NCBI GenBank assembly: GCA_001574975.1
Contig: KQ965732.1
Coordinates: 186,001-250,000, forward strand
Source of the DNA: Gonapodya prolifera JEL478
Lineage: Eukaryota; Monoblepharomycota; Monoblepharidomycetes; Monoblepharidales; Gonapodyaceae
DNA: 64,000 nt
Direction of reading: 5' to 3'
The position numbers and the translations under genes were made by a program. Every line of letters begins with the position of its first letter. Position 1 is the stretch's first letter. The notes beneath the pieces were generated by a model, which saw only the letters and a list, made by a program, of their open reading frames with translations, was not told the DNA's origin and did not search any database. Below, in pieces: positions 49,393-60,870 of this stretch.

Positions 49393-51989
49393 TTATTTCA
49401 GTCTTAGTTTAACCCGTGTCCCCGAGTGCATGGCAACCACACCGAGAACCACGGAGATTGAGATGAAGCCAAAGAGCATTCCGAAGTTCGCCCCTACGAT
49501 ACAATTAAGGAAGGAGTGATGCATCAATTCACCGTGCCCAACCCACAATAAGATGTAAATGTACAAAGTCCAGCATTGGGCGTGAACACGAGTCCTTGCA
49601 GCGAGAGTGCAGGTGGAAATTCGCTGCCAAACTCTGACTGCCCAAGTTGACACAGCTAATGGGTAGATAGGCTTAATACCATCCCTATCTCGAGGCTATT
49701 GTTTTGCTCCTCACCGCGTAGTGCATTGGATCAATGTCTGCGAAAATGAAATTGACGTTCATTGATTATCACGGAAAGCTGCAAGCGCTCGTACATTTAA
49801 TCCAAGGGATCAGTTTGTTCGCTGAAGGATAATAGCCAGAGAAAGTAGAGCAGCTAAACACAGCAAGCACTCCAAGCGCTCTTGAAATTATAAGGTCGGG
49901 TGCGACGCAGGCTGGGGGTCGAAATCGATCAATAAAACAGTTCGCAAACTCGATAAATACAACCACGACTTGCCGAACGCCACGCCGAGACAAACCCAAA
50001 ACATGCTGTGGAAAGTAAAATGAGACGACATGTGAACAATCGCATCTGCACTGAAGGAGCGTACTTGCACGCAAACATTCCCAGAATAAATAAGTGCGGG
50101 TTTTGGAGTCCGACGGTACCCCAGAGGATCAAGCCCTCGACAAGAAGGTACGCCCAGTGGAATAACGCCAGGTTCGTTATGCGTGCCAGATATAGTGACA
50201 AACTTCCTGCATTAAAGCCTTTGACAGGATGTCATATAGTCTAAAAGTGCTGGACTTACGGTACATGGATGCCGCTGGCATCATTTTTCAATGAGCTAGA
50301 CTTCCATTTTCAAACGACGGAGGCGCTCACCTCGTTCGCGGACAAGAACATGCTTCAACGTGCCTGTATTTGCTATCGCGGTGAAGACGGTTGGCACACC
50401 ATTTGAAAGTTGATAGATCCAAAGAAAGCCCATTCTAGATGAGCAAAACCTTGTAAGGATGGCAAAGAGAGTGTTGAGTGATTCACCTACAAAGAAATAA
50501 CCCCGTCGAATCCTGATTTGTCCACTCTCCAGAATATCAACGAGCAAAGAAATACGATGGTGAGGGATATTATAGCTGGCAAAGACCTGAATTTAATTTT
50601 CCTCTAGCAACATTTCCAGTTCGAGGTTACCTTGCGCTATCAAGAGAAGTTTGTCTCTGCTCGTTAGTTTCCATGAGATGACATTGAGAGTCATGTACTC
50701 TCCCAGCAGAGATAGGGCAAACTTTTCATTCAGGACAAACTCTTCCTGTTTCTCAGATTGAGCCGATCGCGCCAACGCCCTGGCATAGCTGAGAGGTTCC
50801 ATACGCGCTCGCCATTCCATATGCAATTTCGCAATTGTAGCACTGGATCTTGTGCGGTTTTCCTCATTCCGGGAGTCCGGGGTGACAAGATCAAGAAAAT
50901 AGTCCGCGGGGTTGACACCCGCCGAGGGGACAGGATGGCCAACCGCGGCAAAGTGTTCCACGGCTTGTGAGAGAGACCCAGCAAAAATTACTTGACCGAG
51001 ACTCAGCAGGATTATGTTGTCGAACAGCGCGAGAATGTTTTCTCTCGGTTGGTGGATTGAAACCATGAGCATTCGACTGGATTTCAAGGAATGGATGTAC
51101 TCGATTGTGTTCAAGGCGTTGAAGGAGTCCAGACCGGAAGTGGGCTCGTCGAAGAAGATGACGTTTGGGCCGGCAATCAGTTGAATGGCGATGGATAGCC
51201 GCTTCTTTTCACCAGTTGAAATTGAGGGAATCAGCTTCAGAGGATTGCCAACTTGATGATCACGACAAGAGAGCAAACCAAGTTGTTCCATCACTTCTTG
51301 GACGCGTGTGCGTCGAACTTTGTCCGACGCTCCCTTCAACAAGAACTTCGCGGAGTAAGTGAGTGTTTCCTGCACCGTCAATTCTCCATAGAAGGTATCA
51401 TGTTGCTCAACAAATCCATAGTAGCGTGGCCAATTGGGGGGGCGCGGCACTCCATTGAGGAGAATCTCCCCCTTCAGCAAGCCTTCCGTGAACCGTCCAC
51501 AGAGGATGTTCATCAGAGTTGTTTTCCCTGCGCCCGAGCCGCCCAGTACAGCCAATAGCTCCCCTGCGTGAGAAACACGAACGAAAATTAGGTTTCTGAT
51601 GCAGTGGGGTGTGGAGTGTCTGTACATATATATTACCTGTGCGCATTTGACCCGACACCCCTTTCAACACTTCCTTATTCGTCTTGGACGATTTCGCCTT
51701 GAGGGTGTACGTAACATTGATCCATTCCAAGGTGGCCTGATATATAATAGTTCGGCGAGCTCCTGGCACAGTTTTGGACACTACACTCTACCTTGCTCAG
51801 TGTAGGTCGTCCAAGAGGCGGGTCAAGCGGTATGTCGAGGATGCTCTTTCAGCATGGTCGGTCCGGGGAAACGTTTTGTGGGATCGAAAGCGGCGGCACG
51901 TCCGTCCCGAGTCTCACCGCGGCAGGAGTCCCCATCGTTCTTTCGCTCGTGCTCGCGTCATCCTGCAGGAGGGGCGCATTGACGCCCAT
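49393..51989 (-). CDS. ABCG-type half ABC transporter
   Basis: Half-transporter in the White/ABCG arrangement (nucleotide-binding domain first, then six membrane helices); it must dimerise to export its substrate, which cannot be told. I place the start at ATG 51989 (MGVNAPLLQDDASTSERTMG). A very short intron (about 35 nt) then has to remove an in-frame TGA before SILDIPLDPPLGRP, and TLEWINVTYTLKAK follows. NBD: LGGSGAGKTTLMNILCG (Walker A), YYGFVEQHDTFYGELTVQET, SISTGEKKRLSIAIQL (signature), VIFFDEPTSGLDSFN (Walker B), MVSIHQPRENILALFD. Membrane domain: LPAIISLTIVFLCSLIFW, MGFLWIYQLSNGVPTVFTAI, a 15-nt exon (50260-50274) within RERAASMYRSLSLYLARI, WAYLLVEGLILWGTVGL and a last helix MLFGFISISVVLGVVAM. 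Stop at 49393-49395. Confidence 0.8.
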
Positions 51990-52107
51990 TTCGTGCGTTG
52001 GAATTCGAATGGAACTGCTTGACTTGGAGTGCTTGGCGGTCTCCCGTCCGACGATACACTTGCTTCCCAAGGCAATCAATGTATTTTACCCGCTCTCAAC
52101 ACAATCA

Positions 52108-53511
52108 ATGGACATCAGTACACCCCACCACACGGTGGCGCATTTGTTCGCAACCGCCCACGCCGTCCTTCACGTGTCTCCTGCCCTTTCGCGGTCCTAC
52201 ATCTTGCGCATCCTCGACATCTCCCAACAGCACGGATTCCAGATTCCCGAATCAATCCACAGACGCATATGCAGCCGCTGCGGGAACATTTGGCTACCTG
52301 GCATCAACTGCACTGTCGCATTTCTTCGGCTGGATGAGGGGAGAGGCAAACGGAAGACTTCGCGATTGGGACTTCGCGAGGTGAAGAACAAACGAGGACC
52401 GGCCGATCGGACCCAGGAAAGCGAGGAAAGACTTCGCAAGCGCAGAAAAACGAGGGACGATACACAAAATGTTGGAGATGGGTCGAGTTTAGCACCACCG
52501 TCCTCTTTCTCGCAGTCTATGCCATCTGGCACTTCGGCGACCGAGACCGATTGCGTGGAGCGAAATGAGCCGGTTTCTGAGCCAGTTTCTGAGCAGTCAC
52601 ATGAAACGAAGGGATCATCTTCAGGTCCGGTGCTCAGCGAACCTCCGGCGGAAGACATCAGTAGTGCTCATGTTCCATCCAACCCAGGACCCAAACGCCG
52701 GACGATAGTGGTACCTCTTCAGGCCGCATCACAAGAGAGCGGCACAAACACCCCGTCCAGAGCGGCAATGCTACCCCAAGAGGTCCGCTATACATGCCTA
52801 TTGTGCAATTGCAGCACTCAATTCCGCGCCGCAGCCGAAGAGTCAGGCGGCCTTGATGCCGTTGATGCGCAGGTCGTAGCGCTGCGCCAGGAACGTAGAA
52901 AGCAAGAGGAGCAGGCGGCGAGGGCGAAGATGTCGGAGTCGCGGACTTCTGAGCAGCGAACTCCGGAACAACGGGCGTCTGTGAAGTCGGAGAAGCGTAG
53001 AGCGCGCTTGATTCAATCGCTGGAAGGAAGAGATCCGCAGTCTTGGACTTTGGAAGAGAGAAGGGCCGCGGAAGAGTTTGGTGTTGTTCCCCCACCGCAA
53101 GGTACTTTACCTCGGACGGACGCACCCGAGAGATCAGAAGAGGAGGCATCTCCTGGAACTGGGAACAAATCTGCCACGGGAGCTTTCAAAGCCGCGCCTT
53201 CAACACCCTCGAAGCAACCCTCACCGGGTGTGCGGCCTGTACCCAAACCGCAAAACCTCATTTCGTCCAACACAAAGGCGCTTGACTCGCCAGCAAAGAC
53301 GGGCCCCGGACAAGGAGAGAAAGGGTCGCGTCTCCAACTTGTACCACCAAAATCATCTCCGTCTTTACCCTCCTTTCCTTCCAGTTCTACCTCCACTGGA
53401 AACAACAACACGACCCCACAGAAGCCCAAGAATAAATCAAAATCTGGGCCAACATCCACGTCCGGTCTCTCACTTCGGGAGATGCTGGCAAAGGCGAAAA
53501 AACGGGGCTAA
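52108..53511 (+). CDS. RNase P/MRP subunit of the Rpr2/Snm1/Rpp21 family
   Basis: Zinc-binding protein subunit of RNase P or RNase MRP (tRNA/rRNA processing). From ATG 52108, HLFATAHAVLHVSPALSRSY and ILRILDISQQHGFQIP match the family's N-terminal helices. RRICSRCGNIWLPGINC then supplies the first CxxC, and RYTCLLCNCSTQF at about residue 228 the second. In human Rpp21 the two halves are about 30 residues apart; here about 170 disordered residues separate them. The C-terminal 230 residues are charged coiled/low-complexity sequence ending GLSLREMLAKAKKRG. Upstream in-frame ATGs exist (51832, 51841), but they would overlap the ABCG first exon, so 52108 is preferred. Single exon. Divergent from ABCG with 118 bp between ATGs. 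Confidence 0.75.
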   Translation: MDISTPHHTVAHLFATAHAVLHVSPALSRSYILRILDISQQHGFQIPESIHRRICSRCGNIWLPGINCTVAFLRLDEGRGKRKTSRLGLREVKNKRGPADRTQESEERLRKRRKTRDDTQNVGDGSSLAPPSSFSQSMPSGTSATETDCVERNEPVSEPVSEQSHETKGSSSGPVLSEPPAEDISSAHVPSNPGPKRRTIVVPLQAASQESGTNTPSRAAMLPQEVRYTCLLCNCSTQFRAAAEESGGLDAVDAQVVALRQERRKQEEQAARAKMSESRTSEQRTPEQRASVKSEKRRARLIQSLEGRDPQSWTLEERRAAEEFGVVPPPQGTLPRTDAPERSEEEASPGTGNKSATGAFKAAPSTPSKQPSPGVRPVPKPQNLISSNTKALDSPAKTGPGQGEKGSRLQLVPPKSSPSLPSFPSSSTSTGNNNTTPQKPKNKSKSGPTSTSGLSLREMLAKAKKRG

Positions 53512-54642
53512 AGATTCACTTGTCTTGTAAATACATTCGACAATCGCATTGTCTAAGAGTTCATAGCCATGGCAGTTTGACTATATACGATTCCGGTCGA
53601 GAGTTGTTCCCTGGATGAATCTCCGTGAGGCCCCATCGCGGTGCATTGTGAATTGCTCCTAAATGGGCACTTGTTATGATGTCGACCAACCGTGAAGCCA
53701 AGATTTTCTGTAAGCTTCGGAGGCCGTGAAGGGCATCCAATCATCACACGCGTCGGCTCTCCTTGCACACCATTCGCACGTCGAATTAACGTTCGCTTCT
53801 GTAGTCCTGTGGTCACACCGTCACCCAACCCAACCCTCAAGCCCGCCCTTCTTCTACGCGGCTACGGCACTGAGCAACACTTAAACAATGTGTCAACAGA
53901 TTTACAATAGAATCTGGCTACACCCGCAACCATCCGGATCTCGTCCCAGCGTTGTTGTGTCTCCCATAAGGGATTCAAGAGATCAACAACTCTGTTTTGT
54001 TGATTTGAGCCTTGTTTGTTTCCGAACAGTAGGCAATCTGTTCCAGAGGGGGCTGCTACCTCTTTTCCACTTTCTCCCCCTCCTTCCACCGCTTATACAC
54101 GTCGATCCTCCACTTTCAAATGATTCACCAAGGGCACCTCTCACGAATTCTTCATTCCATATCACAACACGATCGGCGCTTCGGCCATTTCATAACAAAC
54201 TTTCATTCATAACGCGTCAGGCCGACCGCGGGGCGACCGCAGGATTCGAAAAGTCGCCGAGAGGGTGTGACCAATTTTTCGATTATCGTGCTTCCGAGCA
54301 CTAATTCCTTGATCGACTGGAACATCGATGACGGTGATGCTGCTTCAAGTTACTACCGCCTCAAACGATCAGTATTTGTTCCAAGATGGGCTCGTGAACC
54401 AACAAAGTGTCGAAGCAGAAGTTATTTCCCATTTCAACACAACCTTGCACCGTCCACATTCGTAACAGAATCGCATTTATTTGAAATGAAAAAAAAGGGA
54501 TGAAAAAGAAGGAGTGTGCGGGGGAGAGGGATCAACAAATAACAGGGTCAGACCTGACCGGTGCCTCTTACTCCACGGTCGCATCAGAATTCTCCAATCG
54601 TCAGGCCCACCTCCACACTCCACACCCGCGCACTCTCACGCA
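53512..54642. other. intergenic, symporter upstream region
   Basis: The largest gap without a gene call in this half of the window. Scattered short ORFs have no coherent domain or splice structure. No tRNA-like A/B boxes or repeats were seen. Confidence 0.5.
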
Positions 54643-57004
54643 ATGGCGCCCAAGATTCCCGACTGGATAAAGAAGCCCGTTCTGTTCCTGTGGAACCTGC
54701 ACCAGGTGCGACATATATGTGTGCGGTGTGGGTCTGCATGTTCACCTGATCACCGCCCGTCAATCCCGTTTTTTCTCAGCTCTGGTGGATTCTGATCGGG
54801 TCATTGCTTGGAATCTTGGTAAGGAGCGCGTTTTTGCCGTGAAAAAGCGCTCGACGCCCGTAACTGACCCAACGCCATTTAGCTCGGATTCACCGCCAAA
54901 GGGTTTTCGAAGGACTATCTCAAGCTTTTATCGACGGGCATCTTCCTGCCTCTTGTGAAGCTATCAATTTTCCCTCTTATCTTCAGTTTGCTCATGTGAG
55001 CACGGTTGGGTCACCGCACAAGTGATGTGAACCCTTCAACGAACCGTTCCTAACATTACAGCGTTGGGATCGCCGGTAACAGTCATGACACAGCGACTCT
55101 CGCTCGAATGGGCGTCAAGTCTATCAGCTACTTCATCGTGAGTAAAGGGCGTGGCCATCCCTACTACAGGGTCACTGAATCAGACCGACCATCATCCACA
55201 GATTGTCACGATTATCGCCATCTTTATCGGGCTGATCTGGGGCAATATTTTGCATCCAGGTGACGGTATTTCCATCGTCGGATACGCGAAACCTGCGGAA
55301 CAGACTGGCCTCACGTTGGCCAAGCTCCTTTCCAACACAAGTAAGTTTAGTCCGTCGTCTCCCACGAGACCGTCTTCTCATTTCCGTAAAAGTTCCCGAG
55401 AGTATCATTCTCGCGGGATATAACAATGCCTCGCTTCAAATCACGTTTGCGGGTAAGTATAATCATGCCCTCCAAGCACCTCGCAAGCCTTTAATATGGA
55501 TATTCTCAGCTACCATGTTTGGCGTCTCTATGATCCTCCTGAAAAAGGAAGACCAAGGGGCCAGAAAGACCCTGGTTGCCTTTTTCGATGCTATCCTGAA
55601 AGTCATGTTCAAGTACATCGACTTGGTGATGCGTTTTGTCCCGTGAGTATTGGTGGTTTCTCAACAATTGATCGCGGGGTGCGGACGGAAGTGATTTGGA
55701 TGACGCAACGACATCGTTGAATCATCTCTGAGCTCTCACCATGTCTTCAAATTCTTTTCGTGTTTTGCTTCTTCCAGATTCGCCATTTTCGGAGCACTTG
55801 CCGGTGCTGTCGCGAACAATGGTGCTTCGACCCTGGCATCACTTGGAAAGCTGATTGGATGTGTTTACTTGGGTCTTTTCACGTAAGATCAATGTACATT
55901 GCAAGTTGTGCAATACATTCACTAATGTGGTCCCTGAATTTTAGGTTCCTCTTCCTGGTGCTCATTCCTATCGCACTTGTCACGAAACTTCCTTTCCTCG
56001 AGTTCGCCAGAAAGCTCTACGAGCCTCTGGTCATTGCTTTCTCAACTGCATCGTCCGACGCCGCTTTGGCCCGCGCTGTTGAGAACCTTGTTGCGTTTGG
56101 GGTGCCAAAAGACATTGGTAAGGCTAGACATAGAAGTGCTTCGTGCTTCGTTTCTCACAGCCTGTTTCTGTTCTTGCAGTCGGATTTGTCATTCCTCTCG
56201 GCTACTCATTTAATTTGGACGGAACGACATGTAAGTAATCGCGGTAAGCCACCCCATGTGAGAATAGCTTCTCAACGTGCAGTTTCTCGCATTTTGTAGT
56301 ATACCTCGCTTCCGCGATGCTCTTCTGTGCCCAGGGTGAGCCTTCGACGACTCTTCCCCAACGCTCATGTCTATAAACTCATCGTCCCCCTTTCGTGTTA
56401 TAAGCTGGCGGCGTGGAGATGGACTTAGGAACGCAGATTGGCCACATGTTCATCATTTACCTCAGCTCCAAGGGAATCGCTGGAGTTCCTCGCGCCTCGT
56501 ATGTTGTGTATCGCTTTTTTTTGGCCTTTTTCCCGCCATAACTGTCGCACAACATCTCCCCAGTCTCGTTATCCTCGCCGCAGCAGTGACGCAATTTGGC
56601 CTCCCGTCTGAAGCCGTCACGATCATTTTGGGTGAGTTGCGCACCTGGGAAGGAACCCACGTACGCTGAAGATGCATCCTTACACTTTGTAGGTGTGGAC
56701 GAAATTATGGACATGGCGAGAACAGCAATCAACGTGACTGGTGAGTATTCGGGAGTGGCTTGAATGTTCTTTTTATCGAGCCTCACCGATCGTCCAATCC
56801 ATAGGCAACATGCTCGCGTGCTACGTCATCGCGAAGTGGGAGGGTCGTTTCCGTGAGCCAGGCTGGGACTCGGATGATACGTCTACGCTGAAGGCCGACG
56901 ATGACCGGGACTCGGAAGAGATCAAGAAGCTTCACACTGATATCGACACACCATCCAGCGAAACCGTCGCTATTGATGTTGAGGGCAAGCTTCAGACCGC
57001 TTGA
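54643..57004 (+). CDS. dicarboxylate/amino-acid:cation symporter (DAACS, SLC1/GltP-type)
   Basis: Secondary transporter for glutamate/aspartate or C4-dicarboxylates driven by Na+ or H+. About fifteen small exons from ATG 54643 assemble into a full-length protein: LWWILIGSLLGILLGFTAKG, DYLKLLSTGIFLPLVKLSIF and PLIFSLLIVGIAGN (family signature), YFIIVTIIAIFIGLIWGNIL, FVPFAIFGALAGAVA, then HP1-like IAFSTASSDAALARAVENL, GYSFNLDGTTLYLASAMLF (NLDGT motif), VILAAAVTQFGLPSEA, and VDEIMDMARTAINVTGNMLA, the transport-domain motif that binds substrate. The cytosolic tail is acidic. It looks closer to bacterial GltP/DctA than to the animal EAAT pattern, inferred from motifs only. Stop 57002-57004. Confidence 0.88.
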
Positions 57005-57333
57005 TGATCTGCTCTATTTGTGTCATAATATGTAGTTTTGAATACAGGAGGTTTTATGTAGTGGCAAATGACTGTGTGGGTGATGTCACAACAATGTCAT
57101 CTGAGACTCTTTGAGAAACCGAAAGAGTGGGTGGAAGGGAGTGAAGAAAGAGTGGTTGCACCAGACTTCTGACTTTTCCGGGCTTTAATACTGAAGGTTG
57201 GCGGCACATTTTAGAATAGGCAACATCGTATTGGGAATCTGACCATTGTAATAAATCAAGACTTATAAATAACAATCGCAGTATAGTCCTGCGAACTCTT
57301 TTAGTGTCCCAGACCTAGCCACAACCCATAACA
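57005..57333. other. intergenic, convergent gene ends
   Basis: No gene or repeat recognised; AT-richer than the flanks and consistent with two 3' untranslated regions. Confidence 0.5.
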
Positions 57334-60300
57334 TCAAATGCCATACTGCGACCGCTGTACTGGTCTAGGACCTCTCGGCCGTGCCGGTCTACCCATGCCG
57401 CCACCATCGCTTTCCACCGCAGCTGCCACAGCACCATCCTCAACCTTTGAGAGCTCCAATGTTTCTCCAGATGGTCCCGACTCCGCCCCGTCAGACCCTT
57501 TCCGCTCTTCGCCGTCCCAGACGGTCGCCCCAGGCGCCTGGCTCTGGTCCAATCCAAAGTAGCCCAGCTGGGCGAAGGTACCGCCAAGTCGAGACAACTC
57601 TACTGTCAGGGTGTCCACCTCGCTGCTCCCTCCACCGCCTTCTGCGACTACGGACTTTCTTCGGTCTCCCCACTCGCCTACTACGGACTGGCGTCGCTCG
57701 GAACTGTCCATCACCACAGATCGCCTCTGCCTCCCCTGTTCGCCGTTCTCATGTACAGATCGTCGTTTATCCTGCTGAGCTTCGTCAATCGCCCGAGACC
57801 GCCGACGCTCCCCAGCGTCAACTCCTGATCTTGATCTCGGTCTGTTGTGGTCCATCACTGCTGCGTCGACTGCATCTGTGTCCAATACCGTGGATCGCCG
57901 CCGACTTCTATCCTTCCCTTCCGGAACCTCTTCCCCCCCTGACGGCGGCCTGACCAAACCAGCGGACGGGGGGCGTACCATCCCGGCGGACGGTGGCCTC
58001 GGTCCACCAGGCGTTGCTGCAGGTCTCACCAAGCCTGCGGATGGAAATCTCGTGCCAGTCGGAGTTGGTGCGCCCCTGGACCCGACGGCACTCCCCGGCC
58101 TCCCCGGTCTCGCCTCGTCATCCGCTCTGTCCTTGTCTCTCTCCCCCTTCACCAAGCTGGTCCGCTTCTCTCGGTCTCTCGTCCGACTACTCTTCCTCTT
58201 GCTTTCCTTGGCCTCTCCACCGCTGACTTCCCCTCTCCGGTCCCTTTCGCCACTCTTCCTCCTTCTCGACGACCGTTTTCTCGCTCTTTCCTCATCCCCA
58301 GTAGCCGGAGATTCTTCCCCTCCACTGGGGACAAATCGGGAGAAGTCCTCGTACGTCAGCCGCTTCGAATCGGGACTCATAGCCCTGGAACCGGACGACG
58401 GAGGAGGGCTGGATCCTTCTCCAACTGACGTGGGGGATAGAGCCCTCTGGGCGGTCGACAACCCTCCTACCATCCCCCCCTCGGCCACGTAACTCCTCCT
58501 CCACGTCTCAATCCGCTCCTCCTTCTCCTTCTCCTTCTCCTTCTCCTTCTCCTTCTCCTTCCTCTCCCTCCTTTCTTCTTTGGTGTCCTTCCCTTCTTTC
58601 CCCCCGTGCCCAGACTTGCTCCTTCCGACCCGACTGGCCCCGGCCAAGCCCACTTCCCCCTTGCCGCTTTTCACGCGCTCCATGTTCACGCCACTCTTGT
58701 CGACCCCTGGAGCCCCGCCTGTACCGCCAGCCTCCACGGGGACCACTTTCACCCTATGGCCGTGTCTCCCTGCCCTGACCAGGGCAACCTCGGCCTCGGA
58801 ATCCACACTCGGGCTCCTCGACCTCGAGGTAGACCCAGTAGGCGACGTCGCGGCGGACGACTCCCTGCCGTATCCTGCGGTCTCTCTCGTGGCCGGCGAC
58901 GACGGTCCCGGCGAGGCGCCCTCGGGGGAGGCCAGCGAGGTGGGCGACGCTGGACGACTGTGGTACGGGTACGTCAGGGCCGGCTCTGGATGGCGAAGCG
59001 TCATGGTCATTTCCGGCGCGGAACGGGGCGATCTCGGCGACGACCCGCCGGGGGACAGGGTTGCCGAGCCAGGCGAGCCCAGGGACGCGCTGGGCTGCTT
59101 GGCGGCTGTACCGCCAAAAGCACCCGCGGCGACGACGATGGCGGGTTCGGGGCGGCGCCGGATGTACTCCATGAGCGCGCGTTCCGAAGGTGTCCGCCCG
59201 AGCGCGGGAGGCGCGCCTTTGCGTCGGCGGCCGGCAGGTACGAAGGCGTCGTCTGAGTCTCCACGGCCGCGGCGTAGGAATGGGGGAATTATGAGCGCGG
59301 CAACCCAGGTGAGGAAGCCTGGGTCTTCTGGAGGAGAGGTGGAGCGAGGAGAAGAGATGGATTTCGAGAGTAATGGTGGCGAATGTTGGGGGAGAGTGGC
59401 GTAAGCTTTGGGGAAGGAAGGGCGACTGCGGCGCGGGTGGCGTTGGCGGTAGCATCTAGATGCATGGGCAAAGAGAGGGGTGGGGGAGAGAGAGGGATTG
59501 GGTTGGGTGGGAGGGTGTGTCCTGGTCCCTAGACACTTCTTGCTTACCGAAACAGCATTCCGCATCCCACGACTATAAGAACGAGCACGATGGCGCCAAC
59601 CTGGGAATACGACGAAGAGGATAACGGAGCCAGTTAGAAAAGAATGTAGGTGGCTCGTCACTTGGACCACTTCTTCCTCCTTGCTGACAGTTCCACCAGT
59701 TCATCCATCACCATTCTCAAGAACCAAACTCACAGCAATGCCGACAACCATTCCCGTTCCCCAAGACCCCTGAGATGATGGAGACCCCGTCACCGGTGCT
59801 GCCTCAGAGTCATCCGTCGCTGCGGCGGAGGGCAGGCCTGGTAGCGTGCGCGATTCGGTAGGAATGTCCATGGTTGGTGTCGGGGTGAGTGACGACGTGC
59901 GGCGAATGAACGTGATTGACGATGACGAAACGCGGGACAGCGTTACGGAGGAGGACACGGGGAGGGGGTCCGCGGATGTGACTGGTTCGGGGGCGGGGAC
60001 GGTAGGTGGAGGTGGGGGNNNNGGGGATGGCGATGCATTGGGGGAAGCGACAGGTGATGGCGAGGGGGAAGGTGATGAGGGTGCAGTCACAGAGCGGGTG
60101 GGGGATAGGACAGGAGGAGGAGGAGGGGCAGCGGGGGATACGACAGGCGTTGTTGTGGATGGGCAGTCTGGAAGGAGGAGTGGGAGTGGGAGACGCAGGA
60201 AGAGAGCGCATCGTCAGTAAGAGACGCGTGGTGTAATTGAGGGTATGCAGTCTCCCGTGTTTCACAAAAGAAAACTGGTACGGGGTCCGATGCAGCACCC

Positions 60301-60870
60301 CATGTTGTCTCACTGTTCCCTACCCTCCCACCTCATGTAATGACTCTTCCGCTCTACGGATTGACTCGCCTCCGCCAGTATTCTCGGCCGCTAGCGTCCT
60401 CGGTCAGCGATTTTCGCTTCGCCTTCGAGCTCGCCACTCCAGCTCGACCCTGCCACTTCGTGCGTCCCATGCGCAAGGAGGCAGTGTGAACGCATTTCCA
60501 CACACGAGCACACAGTTTACATGTCATGCCGCGCAAGCAACCAGCGCCAAGTGCAGTCCTGAAGCCCGCATCGTCTCTCGACTTTTGCATTCCCTAACAC
60601 CCTTCTTCCGCCCTCTTCCACTGCTCCCGCACACTCACCGCCATCACAGTTGTTGTTGGCCCACCAGGTCATGAGCGAAGGATCCGTCAGCCTGCCCCAT
60701 CCGCTGCATCTGACCACCCCGTATGTGTCGACCAGGTACTGGCACGACAGCGACGGGGTGGGCGAGGGGGAGGCGGACGCCGAGGCAGACGAAGTTGCAG
60801 ACATGGGAGGAGGAGGAGGAGATGCCTGCGGGGATGGGGGAGGGGCAGGTTGGGGGACCGGTGTGGACAT
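57334..60870 (-). CDS. single-pass membrane protein with mucin-like ectodomain and long disordered tail
   Basis: Function unknown. A phase-consistent model begins at ATG 60870 (MSTPVPQPAPPPSPQASPPP). It includes a short cysteine region (SLSCQYLVDTYGVVRC, then WGRLTDPSLMTWWANNNCDG), and after a long intron continues DCPSTTTPVVSPAAPPPPP with a Ser/Thr/Pro-rich stalk broken by four Ns. Next is one transmembrane helix assembled from two exons (WGTGMVVGIA then VGAIVLVLIVVGCGMLFR). The cytosolic tail is about 700 residues of disordered Ser/Pro/Arg/Lys-rich sequence, including a KEKEKE run. It ends RPVQRSQYGI, stop 57334-57336. The layout resembles fungal cell-wall sensors, but no WSC or other sensor domain is visible. 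A signal peptide is not obvious, so the 5' end is uncertain. Confidence 0.55.
58516..58565 (+). repeat. (CTCCTT)n simple repeat in coding sequence
   Basis: Hexanucleotide repeat that on the minus strand encodes the alternating Lys-Glu run of the membrane protein's tail. Confidence 0.75.
60019..60022. other. four undetermined bases (assembly gap marker)
   Basis: NNNN within the stalk-coding exon of the single-pass membrane protein, flanked by G runs. It carries no biological information, and the true length is unknown. Confidence 0.95.

Noticed and set aside
51793-52107. 5' extension of the Rpr2-like protein
   Set aside because: It adds about 100 residues without family similarity and overlaps the likely ABCG first exon on the other strand; the Met at 52108 fits family length better.
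54170-54270. Possible tRNA T-loop-like sequence (GGATTCGAA)
   Set aside because: No matching acceptor, D-arm or anticodon stem could be folded around it.
57845-59404. Long rightward ORFs (215-274 codons) opposite the membrane-protein tail
   Set aside because: They mirror a GC-rich, low-complexity leftward frame that splices in phase to a transmembrane exon; no start context or domain supports the rightward frames.
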